A stretch of DNA of 18,755 nt, taken from contig JWZX01003101.1 of assembly GCA_001275005.1 (NCBI GenBank), positions 1 through 18,755 on the forward strand, written 5' to 3'. Both the position numbers and the translations under genes were made by a program. Under the pieces are notes generated by a model. The model was not told the DNA's origin. It worked only from the letters and a program-made list of their open reading frames with translations, and did not search any database. The stretch comes from Chrysochromulina tobinii. Its lineage: Eukaryota; Haptophyta; Prymnesiales; Chrysochromulinaceae. Positions 8,361-15,453 of the stretch are shown here, piece after piece; positions within the stretch are counted from its first letter, which is position 1; every line of letters starts with the position of its first letter.

Positions 8361-8692
8361 GCGCATCGGGCACCTGCGCTTCCGAGCAGGGGGCGCCATC
8401 GGACGTATCGGACTCCCGTCTCCTCTCTCGAGTCTCGTTCGGAGCGTCCGTGAGGTGAGGGCATCAATCCATCGACCTTCCCGGCATAACATGCCGGGGC
8501 CATCGACCTTGCCCGTTGCCGGCGCGCTCGGCGGGTGTCGTGTCCGCGTTTTTAGCTAAGGTATCAAACAAAAAAACGAATATGATATTGCGTAATTATT
8601 GCGTATTCATAGTCGATATTCAGAGACGAGATCAGACCCGGCCGGCCGACCGCCGGGTCCGGCGGGCCGGGGAGCGCCGAGGTCGGGTGGAC
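8361..8692. other. Convergent intergenic region
   Basis: 332 bp between the tail-to-tail ends of desaturase paralog 1 and the GT77 gene. It holds a perfect hairpin with flanking direct repeats (8469-8510, listed separately), an AT-rich block (about 8555-8632) and a GC-rich self-complementary block (about 8636-8690, acccggccggccgaccg then ccgggtccggcgggccgg). No coding region was recognised. Confidence 0.5.
8469..8510. repeat. Perfect 8-bp hairpin between 11-bp direct repeats
   Basis: CCCGGCAT (8480-8487), loop AAC, and ATGCCGGG (8491-8498) form a perfect stem. It is bracketed by identical copies of ccatcgacctt at 8469-8479 and 8500-8510. It lies 109 nt after the stop of desaturase paralog 1, so it may be in that mRNA's 3' UTR. 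It could be an RNA structural element or the scar of a small insertion; neither can be decided here. Confidence 0.7.
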
Positions 8693-11241
8693 TCACGTGT
8701 GCTCACTGCTGAGCACACAGCGGCCCGCGTGGAAGAGCGGCGGGGGCGGCACTTCCAGGCACCACTCTTCGCCCCACTGCCGGCCGCTACGGGGTGGCAC
8801 CTGCCACTGGCGCAGCCGCTCGTCGCAATTGGGGCAGCGCGCGCACCAAGGGGGGGTGCGCAGCAGCTGCCCGAGAAGTCGATTGATCTGACTGGTCTTT
8901 GTCGGACTCGACGACACTCCGCACAGGAGGCTGCGGCTATGCTCGAGCCGGAGCACCCGCGCCGCGCCATCTTGAGCGTTTCGCCCGCTGCCGGTCGCAT
9001 GCAAATGTGCCCTCATCTCCTCCGTCGTCCACAGCCCTGCAGGTAGTGCGTCCCAGCATTCGCCCACAACCCCATCAGAGCGTGCCTGGACCTTGGCGGC
9101 ACACGCTCGGCGCCAATCGGCTGCTGGCACGATGCGCATGTCGCGTACACTCGTGCGCGGCTCAGCGCTGAGCAACCGCTCGATGAAGATCGCGTCACGG
9201 AAGGCGAGGCCGCTTCCTTCCCACACGTGTGGCACGAGCCAGTGGTCCATCGGGCACGCGAACGGAAGGAAGGGATGATCCTGTGAGCCTGGGTACATGC
9301 AGCCGAAGCGCAGGATTTCGTCAGAGCCGGCCCAAAGCCGATCACAGAAGCACTGGTGGCGCGGCAGTACAAGGGTGCGCCCGAGGGCGCGGGCGAGCGC
9401 AATCGCATCGCGCAGCTCTGCCAAGTATCCCATGAGCGCGAGCCGGTGCACTCCAATATTGTTGGCGCTCTCGCCCTTGGTCTTGAAGAGGCGAATCGCG
9501 GCGGCGGCGGCGGGCGGCACGGAGCTGTTCAGCACGAGGAAGCGCTCTGTTGGCGGCGAGATGCGATCTGCACTCCAAAGGCCGGCCTCTCGAAACCGCT
9601 GCCGCTTAGCAAGGCCATCGTGCCGATCGAGGGTGTACGTCGCGTGCACGGCAAACGGCGCGACGCCCAACCGCGTGTGTGCTGATTGGACAAAGTAGCC
9701 GTGGCCGTTGGCAAAGAGTGGCAGCGGCAGGGCGCCGAGGGTCAGCTTGCCCTGCCAGTTCGGGTGCATCGGTTCCATCAGAGGCGATCAGAGGTGATCA
9801 GAGGCGCTCAGAGGCAATCAACTAAAGCAACCAAAGGCCTTCACTGACCGAGATAAAGACCAAAGGCCATCACGGACAAAGGCCATCACTGACCAAAGGC
9901 CATCGCTGACCTGCCAATCCGGATGCATCCGATCGATGAGCCACGAGGTACTTGCACCGCCGACACCGGGCCATTGCCTCTCGCGTCGCACCATATTGTT
10001 GAAGACCTGCATATCCGACATGAGCCAATCAGATGTACTCCGATGTACTCAGATGCACTCCGATGTACTCAGATGTACTCGTAGACAAGCATGGGCACTC
10101 GCTGTACCTGCTGATCTGATGAGAGCCGTTCAAAGCGTGAGCCACGCGATGGGGCGGCGACGTTTCGATGCCAGGCGCTCACGAAAGCGCGGCCGCTTCG
10201 CGTGGCGCGGAAAAGGAGCATGCCCGAGTTGAACGTGCCTCCCGCATGGTAGTCTGCGCGTCGCTCCACGGCACGTCCCGGCCCCATGTTGTCGCTACTC
10301 ACCTGCAATCCAAGGAAATCATTGTGGCGCGCCCTGTGGTCATCAGAGGCGATCATTGGCACTCAGAGGGACTCATTGCTCACCGCCACATCAGCATGGC
10401 CGAGCGGCTCGCATGGAAAGAGCGTGCCTGATGAGGGAGGCAATGAGGCAGGCAATCAGTGATACCATCGCACGTTTGTCAGACGCCATCAGTCGCAATC
10501 GCGAGGGACTCGCATGCCTTCGCCAAACTCGCCCGCGCGTGCGGCGGGCGTGCACATGAGGTATGGCGTTGGATCGCGCAACCACACGATGTCCGTGTCC
10601 GAGTGCAGCACGTCGTACCCCAAGTGAACCAGCCGCGCCACCTCGCCTGTGCGCATCGATGCGAAGCGCTTCCAAGAGGAGGAGCTGTGCGAATTGCTGC
10701 CGTCCATAAAGTACCGCTCGCGTGCGAGCGGTGTGAGGTACACGGGCACGTCCTCAGCCACGAGCAGCCGGAAGGCGGCTTCGTCGACGGCGCCAACTAC
10801 GTGCGCGATGCCTGCACGCCGCGCGAACCCGCAGAAGTTGCGCAGGTGGTCGGCAACTCCAGAGTTGCCGAACGTGAGCATCAGAAGCTTGGTGGGTGGT
10901 CTTGCGGCGCGTACCGCCGCCTCGAGAGAGCCGTCGAGTAGCGCACGCGAGCGTCCTGTAACGTTTGGCGTACCGATACCAGCGTTTGGCGTGTCGACAC
11001 CAGTTTCTCGTGCGATCGATGAGCGCTTCGAAACGTGTGGCGGTGTGTCCGGGCCTTTCGCCGGCCCTCTTGCGGGTCCTCGTCCGTCAGCAGTTTGTCG
11101 AGGAGGATGAAGCGAAATTGCAAAGCTCGGAACATGAACCTGCACGTCCAAGGGCGCGACGAGAAGCAATATTACAAGCGGAGCCACTGCCAGCAGCAGC
11201 AAGAAGATCGGCCAGCGTAGCGATAGCTCCTCGGCCGACAT
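8693..11241 (-). CDS. GT77 family glycosyltransferase (XEG113/RRA-type), five exons
   Basis: Proposed exons on the minus strand: 11241-10518, 10427-10384, 10302-10108, 10006-9911 and 9751-8693, giving one in-frame protein of 705 residues. It is a type II Golgi-type protein: a short N-tail, one membrane anchor (about 9-31) and a Pro/Gly-rich stem. The nucleotide-sugar domain has LHSDTDIVWLRDPTPYL (212-228) with DTD as the metal-binding DxD. Exons 2-3 supply GHADVA joined to VSSDNM, then GGTFNSGMLLFRAT; exons 3-4 join DQQ to VFNN; exons 4-5 join MHPDWQ to GKLTLG. The last exon carries FANGHGYFVQ, FAVHATYTLD and LGRTLVLPRHQCFCDRLW, typical of the C-terminal part of XEG113-like GT77 enzymes, known in plants as arabinosyltransferases of cell-wall glycoproteins. 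In an alga the sugar and acceptor are unknown. Every junction restores both frame and family motif, which is the main evidence for splicing. Intron 1 needs a GC donor. The start ATG at 11239-11241 is 208 bp from the divergent desaturase ATG. Confidence 0.85.
9752..9910 (-). other. GT77 intron 4 (159 nt, GT-AG) with two tandem repeats and flanking duplication
   Basis: Border TGGCAG/gtcagc ... tggcag/GGCAAG. It contains four gaggcgatca-type 10-nt units (9781-9820) and about four copies of a 17-nt unit, ccaaaggccatcactga (9831-9908, with gaps). The intron's 3' end (ctgccagttcgggtgcatcg, 9752-9771 on plus) is an imperfect copy of the end of exon 4 (ctgccaatccggatgcatcc, 9911-9930). Confidence 0.85.
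10007..10107 (-). other. GT77 intron 3 (101 nt, GT-AG) with 10-nt tandem repeat
   Basis: Border CAG/gtacag ... atgcag/GTCTTC. It joins SSDQQ to VFNNMV, as the family requires (DQ-x-FN). Half of the intron is five in-phase 10-nt units at 10031-10080 on the plus strand, agatgtactc alternating with cgatgtactc, one copy with a single change. Confidence 0.85.
10303..10383 (-). other. GT77 intron 2 (81 nt, GT-AG)
   Basis: Border GTGGCG/gtgagc ... attgcag/GTGAGT. It joins ADVA to VSSDNM. Four near-10-nt units occupy 10341-10380 on the plus strand (catcagaggc, gatcattggc, actcagaggg, actcattgct). The word catcagaggcgatca is shared with intron 4. Confidence 0.72.
10428..10517 (-). other. GT77 intron 1 (90 nt, probable GC-AG)
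   Basis: On the minus strand the border reads GAAG/gcatgc ... catcag/GCACG. The GC donor joins GEFGE to GTLFPCEPLGHADVA in frame; no nearby GT donor gives an open frame into the next exon. Its content is loosely repetitive (plus strand: gccatcagtcgcaatcg, gaggcaatgaggcaggcaatc). Confidence 0.65.
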
Positions 11242-11449
11242 CCGCAGGTGTGGAGTGGAATAAGGCCTTCACGCGACATTTCATTTCTAAAACCAACACG
11301 AAAACTCGCAAATAAAATACGCTCGCGCTCGCAAATTGCTGGCTTTCCGTGTCAATCCAGCCTCACGTCGACATGACGTTTTCCTCTTCGGGGAAAAGAA
11401 AACTTGTCATCGTAAAGGGCCCAGGGCACAGGGCACACTGTCGCGTGAA
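11242..11449. promoter_or_regulatory. Shared divergent promoter (GT77 / desaturase 2)
   Basis: 208 bp between the two ATGs. The part near 11265-11320 is AT-rich in a GC-rich setting. CGCAAAT occurs twice, at 11307-11313 and 11330-11336, matching words in the other divergent gaps. Function is inferred from position. Confidence 0.5.
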
Positions 11450-12568
11450 ATGCTGAGGGTTCACTCTTACCTCCCCTTTGGAATACGTTCCTGCATGCGT
11501 TGCGGCCCAACGCACCTCCCTCTTCTAGCATCCCGTGCGTTATGTGCTGCACGTCCTCCTTCTACAGTACTCGACGCGACCCGCCAATCTCTATTCAGCC
11601 CCATTGGCACCTCGGCAAGTCCGTCGCCCGAGGACAGGCAGATGGGCCTGCTTCGCTTTGTGATAGCACAGTGCATTCGAGAGGCCAATGGCAAACCTTT
11701 TGGCGAAGGCCCGCCACTGCTAGTGACAACATCCGTCGTGATGCATGGGGCCGCGGCGTATGCGCTGATAAGTGCCTTCACGGGCATGGCTCCCGGTGGT
11801 TTTGAGCTTGGCCTGTGCGCCACCTCTTACGCGTTTCGTATGTTTGGGATCACGGCGGGCTACCACCGATACTTTGCGCACGGTAGCTTCGAAACATCGC
11901 GTGCGTTCCAGTTTGCGCTCGCCGTGTGCGGCGCGAGTGCGTGGCAAAAGGGGCCTCTCTGGTGGGCCGCCCATCACCTCGAGCACCACTTGCACTCAGA
12001 CGGGCCCAAAGACACGCACAGTCCAGTGTCTGGCTCGCTGCTCTGGGCTCACATGGGATGGTTCTGGGCCAGCATGGAGTATGATGCTCATCCGGGAAAG
12101 TATCTGGCAGGCACCAGCCGCGTCGCCAAGTTTCGTCAGTTTCCAGAGCTCGTAGCACTCGACCGTTTCCATCACGGTCCTGGCATTGCGCTTGCAGCAC
12201 TCGCATACACCATCGACGGCACGCCAGGGCTTCTGTGGGGCTTCGTCGTACCCACGGTCGCCGCCTGGCACGCCACGTTTGCCGTCAATAGCGTGTGCCA
12301 TCGATGGGGCAACAGGCGATTCCAGACCACTGATAACAGCCGCAACAACCCGTTCGTGGGCCTCGCGGCATTTGGAGAGGGCCACCATAACAACCATCAT
12401 GCCTTCCCGTGGTCCTCGCGGCACGGCCTGAGCTCGCACGAACCCGACCTCACGTACCAGTTGCTGCGGCTGCTGGAACGAGCGGGCGTCGTGTGGGGTC
12501 TTAAGGTACCCACTGCGGAGCAGATCGAGCGTGCACAGCGCAGCAAACGACTGCGCGTGAGCAATTAA
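11450..12568 (+). CDS. Delta-9-type acyl desaturase, paralog 2
   Basis: A 372-residue desaturase from the ATG at 11450; the frame is open upstream to about 11336 but has no ATG there. The iron-binding boxes are HRYFAH (139-144), HLEHH (176-180) and HNNHH (313-317), and the fourth motif NSVCH (280-284) is intact, so the full metal-ligand set of a stearoyl-CoA-type desaturase is present. Shared blocks with paralog 1 include RAFQFALA, HNNHHAFPWS, RHGLS and the tail LERAGVVWGLKVPTAEQIERA, so the two genes are clearly related by duplication, although they have diverged widely. Hydrophobic segments lie near 90-113 and 119-138. The first 50 residues (MLRVHSYLPFGIRSCMRCG onward) are basic and lack acids until about position 42, another organelle-type leader, mitochondrial or plastid. 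Other in-frame starts at 11495 or 11642 would shorten or remove it. Head to head with the GT77 gene. Confidence 0.92.
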   Translation: MLRVHSYLPFGIRSCMRCGPTHLPLLASRALCAARPPSTVLDATRQSLFSPIGTSASPSPEDRQMGLLRFVIAQCIREANGKPFGEGPPLLVTTSVVMHGAAAYALISAFTGMAPGGFELGLCATSYAFRMFGITAGYHRYFAHGSFETSRAFQFALAVCGASAWQKGPLWWAAHHLEHHLHSDGPKDTHSPVSGSLLWAHMGWFWASMEYDAHPGKYLAGTSRVAKFRQFPELVALDRFHHGPGIALAALAYTIDGTPGLLWGFVVPTVAAWHATFAVNSVCHRWGNRRFQTTDNSRNNPFVGLAAFGEGHHNNHHAFPWSSRHGLSSHEPDLTYQLLRLLERAGVVWGLKVPTAEQIERAQRSKRLRVSN

Positions 12569-13240
12569 GCAGAACGTGACGCTATCGTGAGCGCGTACAA
12601 AGCGCGTACAAATCGGATGTATAATCTCCGTCAGGGTTGCACGTTCAGGCGGTTTGAGCCTCGTTTGGTCCATGGCGCAGCGAGTCTGCACACGGGCGTC
12701 GGATTCCGGGATTGGCGAAGCTCAAGTTAACGATAGCGGATAGGTAGGTGCACCGTTCTGCAATTGCCGTTCCGGGTTCGATTCCGGGTCGGGCGAGACG
12801 TACGCGCGGGACGCTCGAGGCGGCAGCCGTGCGGTGTGAGCATCCGGCATTGTCGTGTTATCGCCCACGTATCGACCGCTATCGAACTCTATCGCGTATC
12901 GCTCCGCGCCGGCCGCCCCCGCGCCCCGCCCCCGGGTCGCGACGCGGACAATCGTGTCCACAGTGTAACTGTCCAGGCGGCCGGCCGGAAACGGCGATTG
13001 CGCTTTCGTACGGGAAAATAGCAAATACATACAACTGCGAGATCGCTGACCCCGGCTCGCCGATACTGAGGGTATGTAAATTGCTACGATGCCGGGGCCC
13101 TGGCCGGGCGCGGCCTCAGCAGGGGCCGGGCGGGGCGGCTGACGGCGGACATACCCGACCGGCGGAATACATCTTCCAGCGCGAGATGCCTCCTGCCGGC
13201 CTCGTAGGCTAACGTACGAAGTGCAGATATGGTGAGGATC
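12569..13240. other. Long convergent intergenic region
   Basis: 672 bp between the tails of desaturase 2 and the decapeptide-repeat gene. No credible coding frame. A tRNA-like fragment (tagcggataggtagg then ggttcgattccggg, 12734-12787) lacks a matching acceptor stem. An AT-richer stretch (about 13010-13085) abuts a GC-rich self-complementary stretch (about 13088-13140, ggggccctggccggg and aggggccgggcgg), the same pairing seen in the other two convergent gaps. Confidence 0.5.
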
Positions 13241-13846
13241 TCATCCTCGTGTGCGCGCTGCAGGCGCTGTGCGTGGCCGCTGGCTATGGTCTGCCTGCGG
13301 TGGCCTGCCAGCGGAGCCTGGCCTCCGAGGTGCAGCTACACGGGGAGCACGGGCGTCCTGCAGCCCCAGTTTTTTTATCGCCGCTGGAGAGACGCCAGCT
13401 GCGGCCCATTCTAGCTCCGAATAGCCACTGCGCACCAGCTCAGGTATGCTCACGCCGGCACCGAGGCATTCGATGAGCGGTACACCGGCGGCTCTCAGAT
13501 CGTCCGCACCATAGCGGCGAGAGTTGGCAATCTGCAGGGTCGGGTAGCCTGCCTGCCGCAACACCTGAGCCGAGACCCCCGACATTGCGAGCTCTCTAGC
13601 AGTGAAACCAGCTTCCCGCAGAACATCCGGCGTGGCTCCGTCGCGTAGGTACTCTGATGCACTAGGCGGCGTAACCTTCTGCTCAAGATCTGCTTGAATG
13701 CCACATGGTGGCCGCAGGAAGAGCGGATCCATGCGGGAGTAGCCACGGATCGGACCGCTGTAGAAATTGAACGCCGTGCCCTGGGGCATGCTGCTAAACG
13801 TCCTGATCACGAGTGGACGGTTCAGCTCTTCTACAACAGAGTTCAT
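13241..13846 (-). CDS. Decapeptide-repeat protein, unknown function
   Basis: A 201-residue protein whose centre (about 67-166) consists of nine to ten repeats of about ten residues with the pattern L-x-x-[AS]-G-[FVY]-[ST]-x-x-[EV]. Examples are LREAGFTARE (76-85), LAMSGVSAQV (86-95), LRQAGYPTLQ (96-105), LRAAGVPLIE (117-126), LVRSGYSELE (137-146) and WAAAGVSPAA (147-156). One unit is eleven residues long (IANSRRYGADD, 106-116). Such repeats probably form a compact helical array; similar Leu/Ala-Gly repeats occur in protist and bacterial proteins but I cannot name the family. The N-terminal 60 residues are non-repetitive, with FNFYSGPIRGYSRMDPLF (27-43 region). The tail from about 167 is Arg/Pro/Ala-rich and probably disordered. 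There is no signal peptide or membrane helix. The ATG at 13844-13846 is the first in frame and the stop is TGA. The regular amino acid repeat makes a chance open frame unlikely. Confidence 0.72.
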   Translation of the reverse strand: MNSVVEELNRPLVIRTFSSMPQGTAFNFYSGPIRGYSRMDPLFLRPPCGIQADLEQKVTPPSASEYLRDGATPDVLREAGFTARELAMSGVSAQVLRQAGYPTLQIANSRRYGADDLRAAGVPLIECLGAGVSIPELVRSGYSELEWAAAGVSPAAIKKLGLQDARAPRVAAPRRPGSAGRPPQADHSQRPRTAPAARTRG

Positions 13847-14287
13847 TCACAGCCAATGTAAAAGCCAATGTTAGTCGAAACCCCAGTACACTGGACCGGC
13901 GTACATACGGATGCGGTTCACACAGGTGTACGCGATCTTCCTCATGGAGTTTTGACTTTGTACCGGCTCACACTGTAGACCCCCACAGATTTTAACACTA
14001 GAAGAATCCTGGCGGTGGAGACACACTGTTAAATTATTTGTTCGGAAAAGGTAGGGACTGATAGGAAGCCGAGATCAGAAAATCGGCCGTAACGAGCGCC
14101 GACGGACATCTATCCGCCTTGAGTGGATGTGTGTGTGTGAGTGTGTGTGAAGTTTCAACTTGAACTTGAAACAGGACCATCCAGTACCGAGCTGCGCTCC
14201 GGTGCAAGCGCGTCCCCGGGGGGGCGCGTTTACATGACTACCGGCAACAGGCCAGCAAGCGGGGTAAGTGTGCGTGATCGATCCATT
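13847..14287. other. Intergenic, upstream of decapeptide-repeat gene
   Basis: 441 bp between two minus-strand genes: promoter of the repeat-protein gene and 3' flank of PP1. It holds a (TG)n-rich microsatellite (about 14127-14149) followed at once by a 21-nt inverted repeat, gtttcaa - cttgaac - ttgaaac (14152-14172). AT content is raised at 13985-14045. No gene was recognised. Confidence 0.5.
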
Positions 14288-15247
14288 TCATCCCTTGCGA
14301 TTCCGAGGCGGCGTGCCGGGCCGGTTGGAGCCCCAGCGCTGGCCGGCCGTGTCCACCGGCTTGAGCACCTGGAAGGAGCACATCAGGTCGGCATCGACGC
14401 TCATCATTGCGCCGCAATTATCAAACTCGCCGCAGTAGTTGGGCGCAGAGAAGACCGTGACGAGCGTGCGGTCGCCAAAAAATTCGTACCCGTCCTCGAC
14501 GACCTGGTGCGCGCGCACGATCAAGTCGAGGTCGTTTCGCTCAAGGAACTTGGCCACGACGTCCGCGCCGAAGGTGAAAGAGACGCCACGGTCATTCTCC
14601 GCCCAGCCGGTGATGTCCTTGTCAGGGTCGGACCAGAGCGTGTCGCACAGCAGGCCGGTGTCGGGCACCTCGACGGGCCGCTTGAACCGTTTGAGGTCAT
14701 CGGGCGACTCCATGTCAGGCGACAGGCCGCCGTGCACGCAGAAAATGCGCTGCTCGATGACGGCCGCGAGCGGCAGCGCGTTGAATAGGTCCTGGAACGA
14801 CTTCCAGAGCTTGATGGAGTAGCGCCGCTTGCACTCGTCGTAAAAGCCGTAGATGCGATTGATCGCGGCGCACTCGTGGTTGCCGCGCAGCAGGTGGATG
14901 TGCTCTGGGTACTTGACCTTGAGCGCCATCAGCAGGAACATGCACTCGAGGCCCGACGGGCCGCGGTCGACGTAGTCGCCAAGGAAGAGGTAGCTGGCAT
15001 TAGGCGGCATGCCCTTGAATTCGAAGAGGCGCAGAAGGTCGACGTACTGGCCGTGGATGTCGCCCACGATCTGCAGCGGTGCCTGCAGCTCGAGCACGAG
15101 CGGCTTTGGCGCATCCGCAGGCCCGGAGATTACCGCTTCGGCGGCGGCGACCAGCACAGCAGCCTCGCGCTCGGCGAGCTGCACGGCCGTGCCAGCGCGC
15201 TGCGCCTTGACAGCGCAGAGCCGCTCGATGATCGAGTCGACGTTCAT
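14288..15247 (-). CDS. Serine/threonine protein phosphatase PP1, catalytic subunit
   Basis: A 319-residue protein colinear with eukaryotic PP1 catalytic subunits over its whole length. It removes phosphate from Ser/Thr of many proteins and is directed by regulatory subunits in the nucleus and cytoplasm. The metal-binding signatures are GDIHG (62-66), GDYVDRG (90-96), RGNHE (121-125), VHGG (171-174) and [13 protein letters not shown] (245-257); also present are [13 protein letters not shown] (199-211), [11 protein letters not shown] (267-277; toxin-sensitive loop) and the C-terminal TPPR (312-315) that is a CDK phosphorylation site in known PP1. Length is normal. The start is ATG at 15245-15247 ([10 protein letters not shown]), matching the family start; the frame continues upstream only to a GTG. 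Small departures from the animal consensus include PSGLECM in place of KQSLETI. No intron. Head to head, 206 bp apart, with an unrecognised small gene. Confidence 0.97.
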   Translation of the reverse strand: MNVDSIIERLCAVKAQRAGTAVQLAEREAAVLVAAAEAVISGPADAPKPLVLELQAPLQIVGDIHGQYVDLLRLFEFKGMPPNASYLFLGDYVDRGPSGLECMFLLMALKVKYPEHIHLLRGNHECAAINRIYGFYDECKRRYSIKLWKSFQDLFNALPLAAVIEQRIFCVHGGLSPDMESPDDLKRFKRPVEVPDTGLLCDTLWSDPDKDITGWAENDRGVSFTFGADVVAKFLERNDLDLIVRAHQVVEDGYEFFGDRTLVTVFSAPNYCGEFDNCGAMMSVDADLMCSFQVLKPVDTAGQRWGSNRPGTPPRNRKG

Positions 15248-15453
15248 TGCCGCGGCGACGGGCGTGCGTCGCGCGGCCTCTTTCTCCCGCAAATCGGCGA
15301 GAACGAAACTTATTACCGTCCGCGGAGCACCGGAGTCAGCGGATGGATATGGCCCCGGGTTTGTTGGCTCGTTTCGAAACGCCGTGCTGAGCACATTTCG
15401 TCCTCTTTCGACGTTGTGAGAAGGGTGCCTCACAGGCGAGTGCGGCGGAGTCG
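15248..15453. promoter_or_regulatory. Shared divergent promoter (PP1 / unknown gene)
   Basis: 206 bp between ATGs. It contains cccgcaaatcgg with CGCAAAT at 15288-15294, and gaaacttattaccg (15305-15318) as the only AT-richer patch. Promoter role is inferred from position; the downstream + gene is itself less certain. Confidence 0.42.

Noticed and set aside
10069-10362. Separate small gene at the middle of the GT77 locus
   Set aside because: Its useful part (VSSDNM to SDQQ) is an internal exon; the flanking residues are intron sequence read through.
10963-11003. Short repeat in GT77 exon 1 (gcgtttggcgt twice)
   Set aside because: It encodes two heptads (GVDTPNA, GIGTPNV) in the low-complexity stem; ordinary for a Golgi enzyme stem.
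12734-12790. tRNA-like sequence with A-box-like tagcggataggtagg and T-arm-like ggttcgattccggg
   Set aside because: The T-stem has a mismatch, the variable loop would be 2 nt, the anticodon stem pairs poorly and no 5' acceptor strand pairs with tcgggcg. At most a decayed tRNA or tRNA-derived fragment.
14127-14172. TG microsatellite and the gtttcaa/ttgaaac inverted repeat as a regulatory element
   Set aside because: Both are short and common by chance in such DNA; no link to a gene feature was seen.
15248-15433. N-terminal extension of PP1 to a GTG codon
   Set aside because: No ATG in the extension; the PP1 family starts at [10 protein letters not shown]; the extension has no recognisable content.
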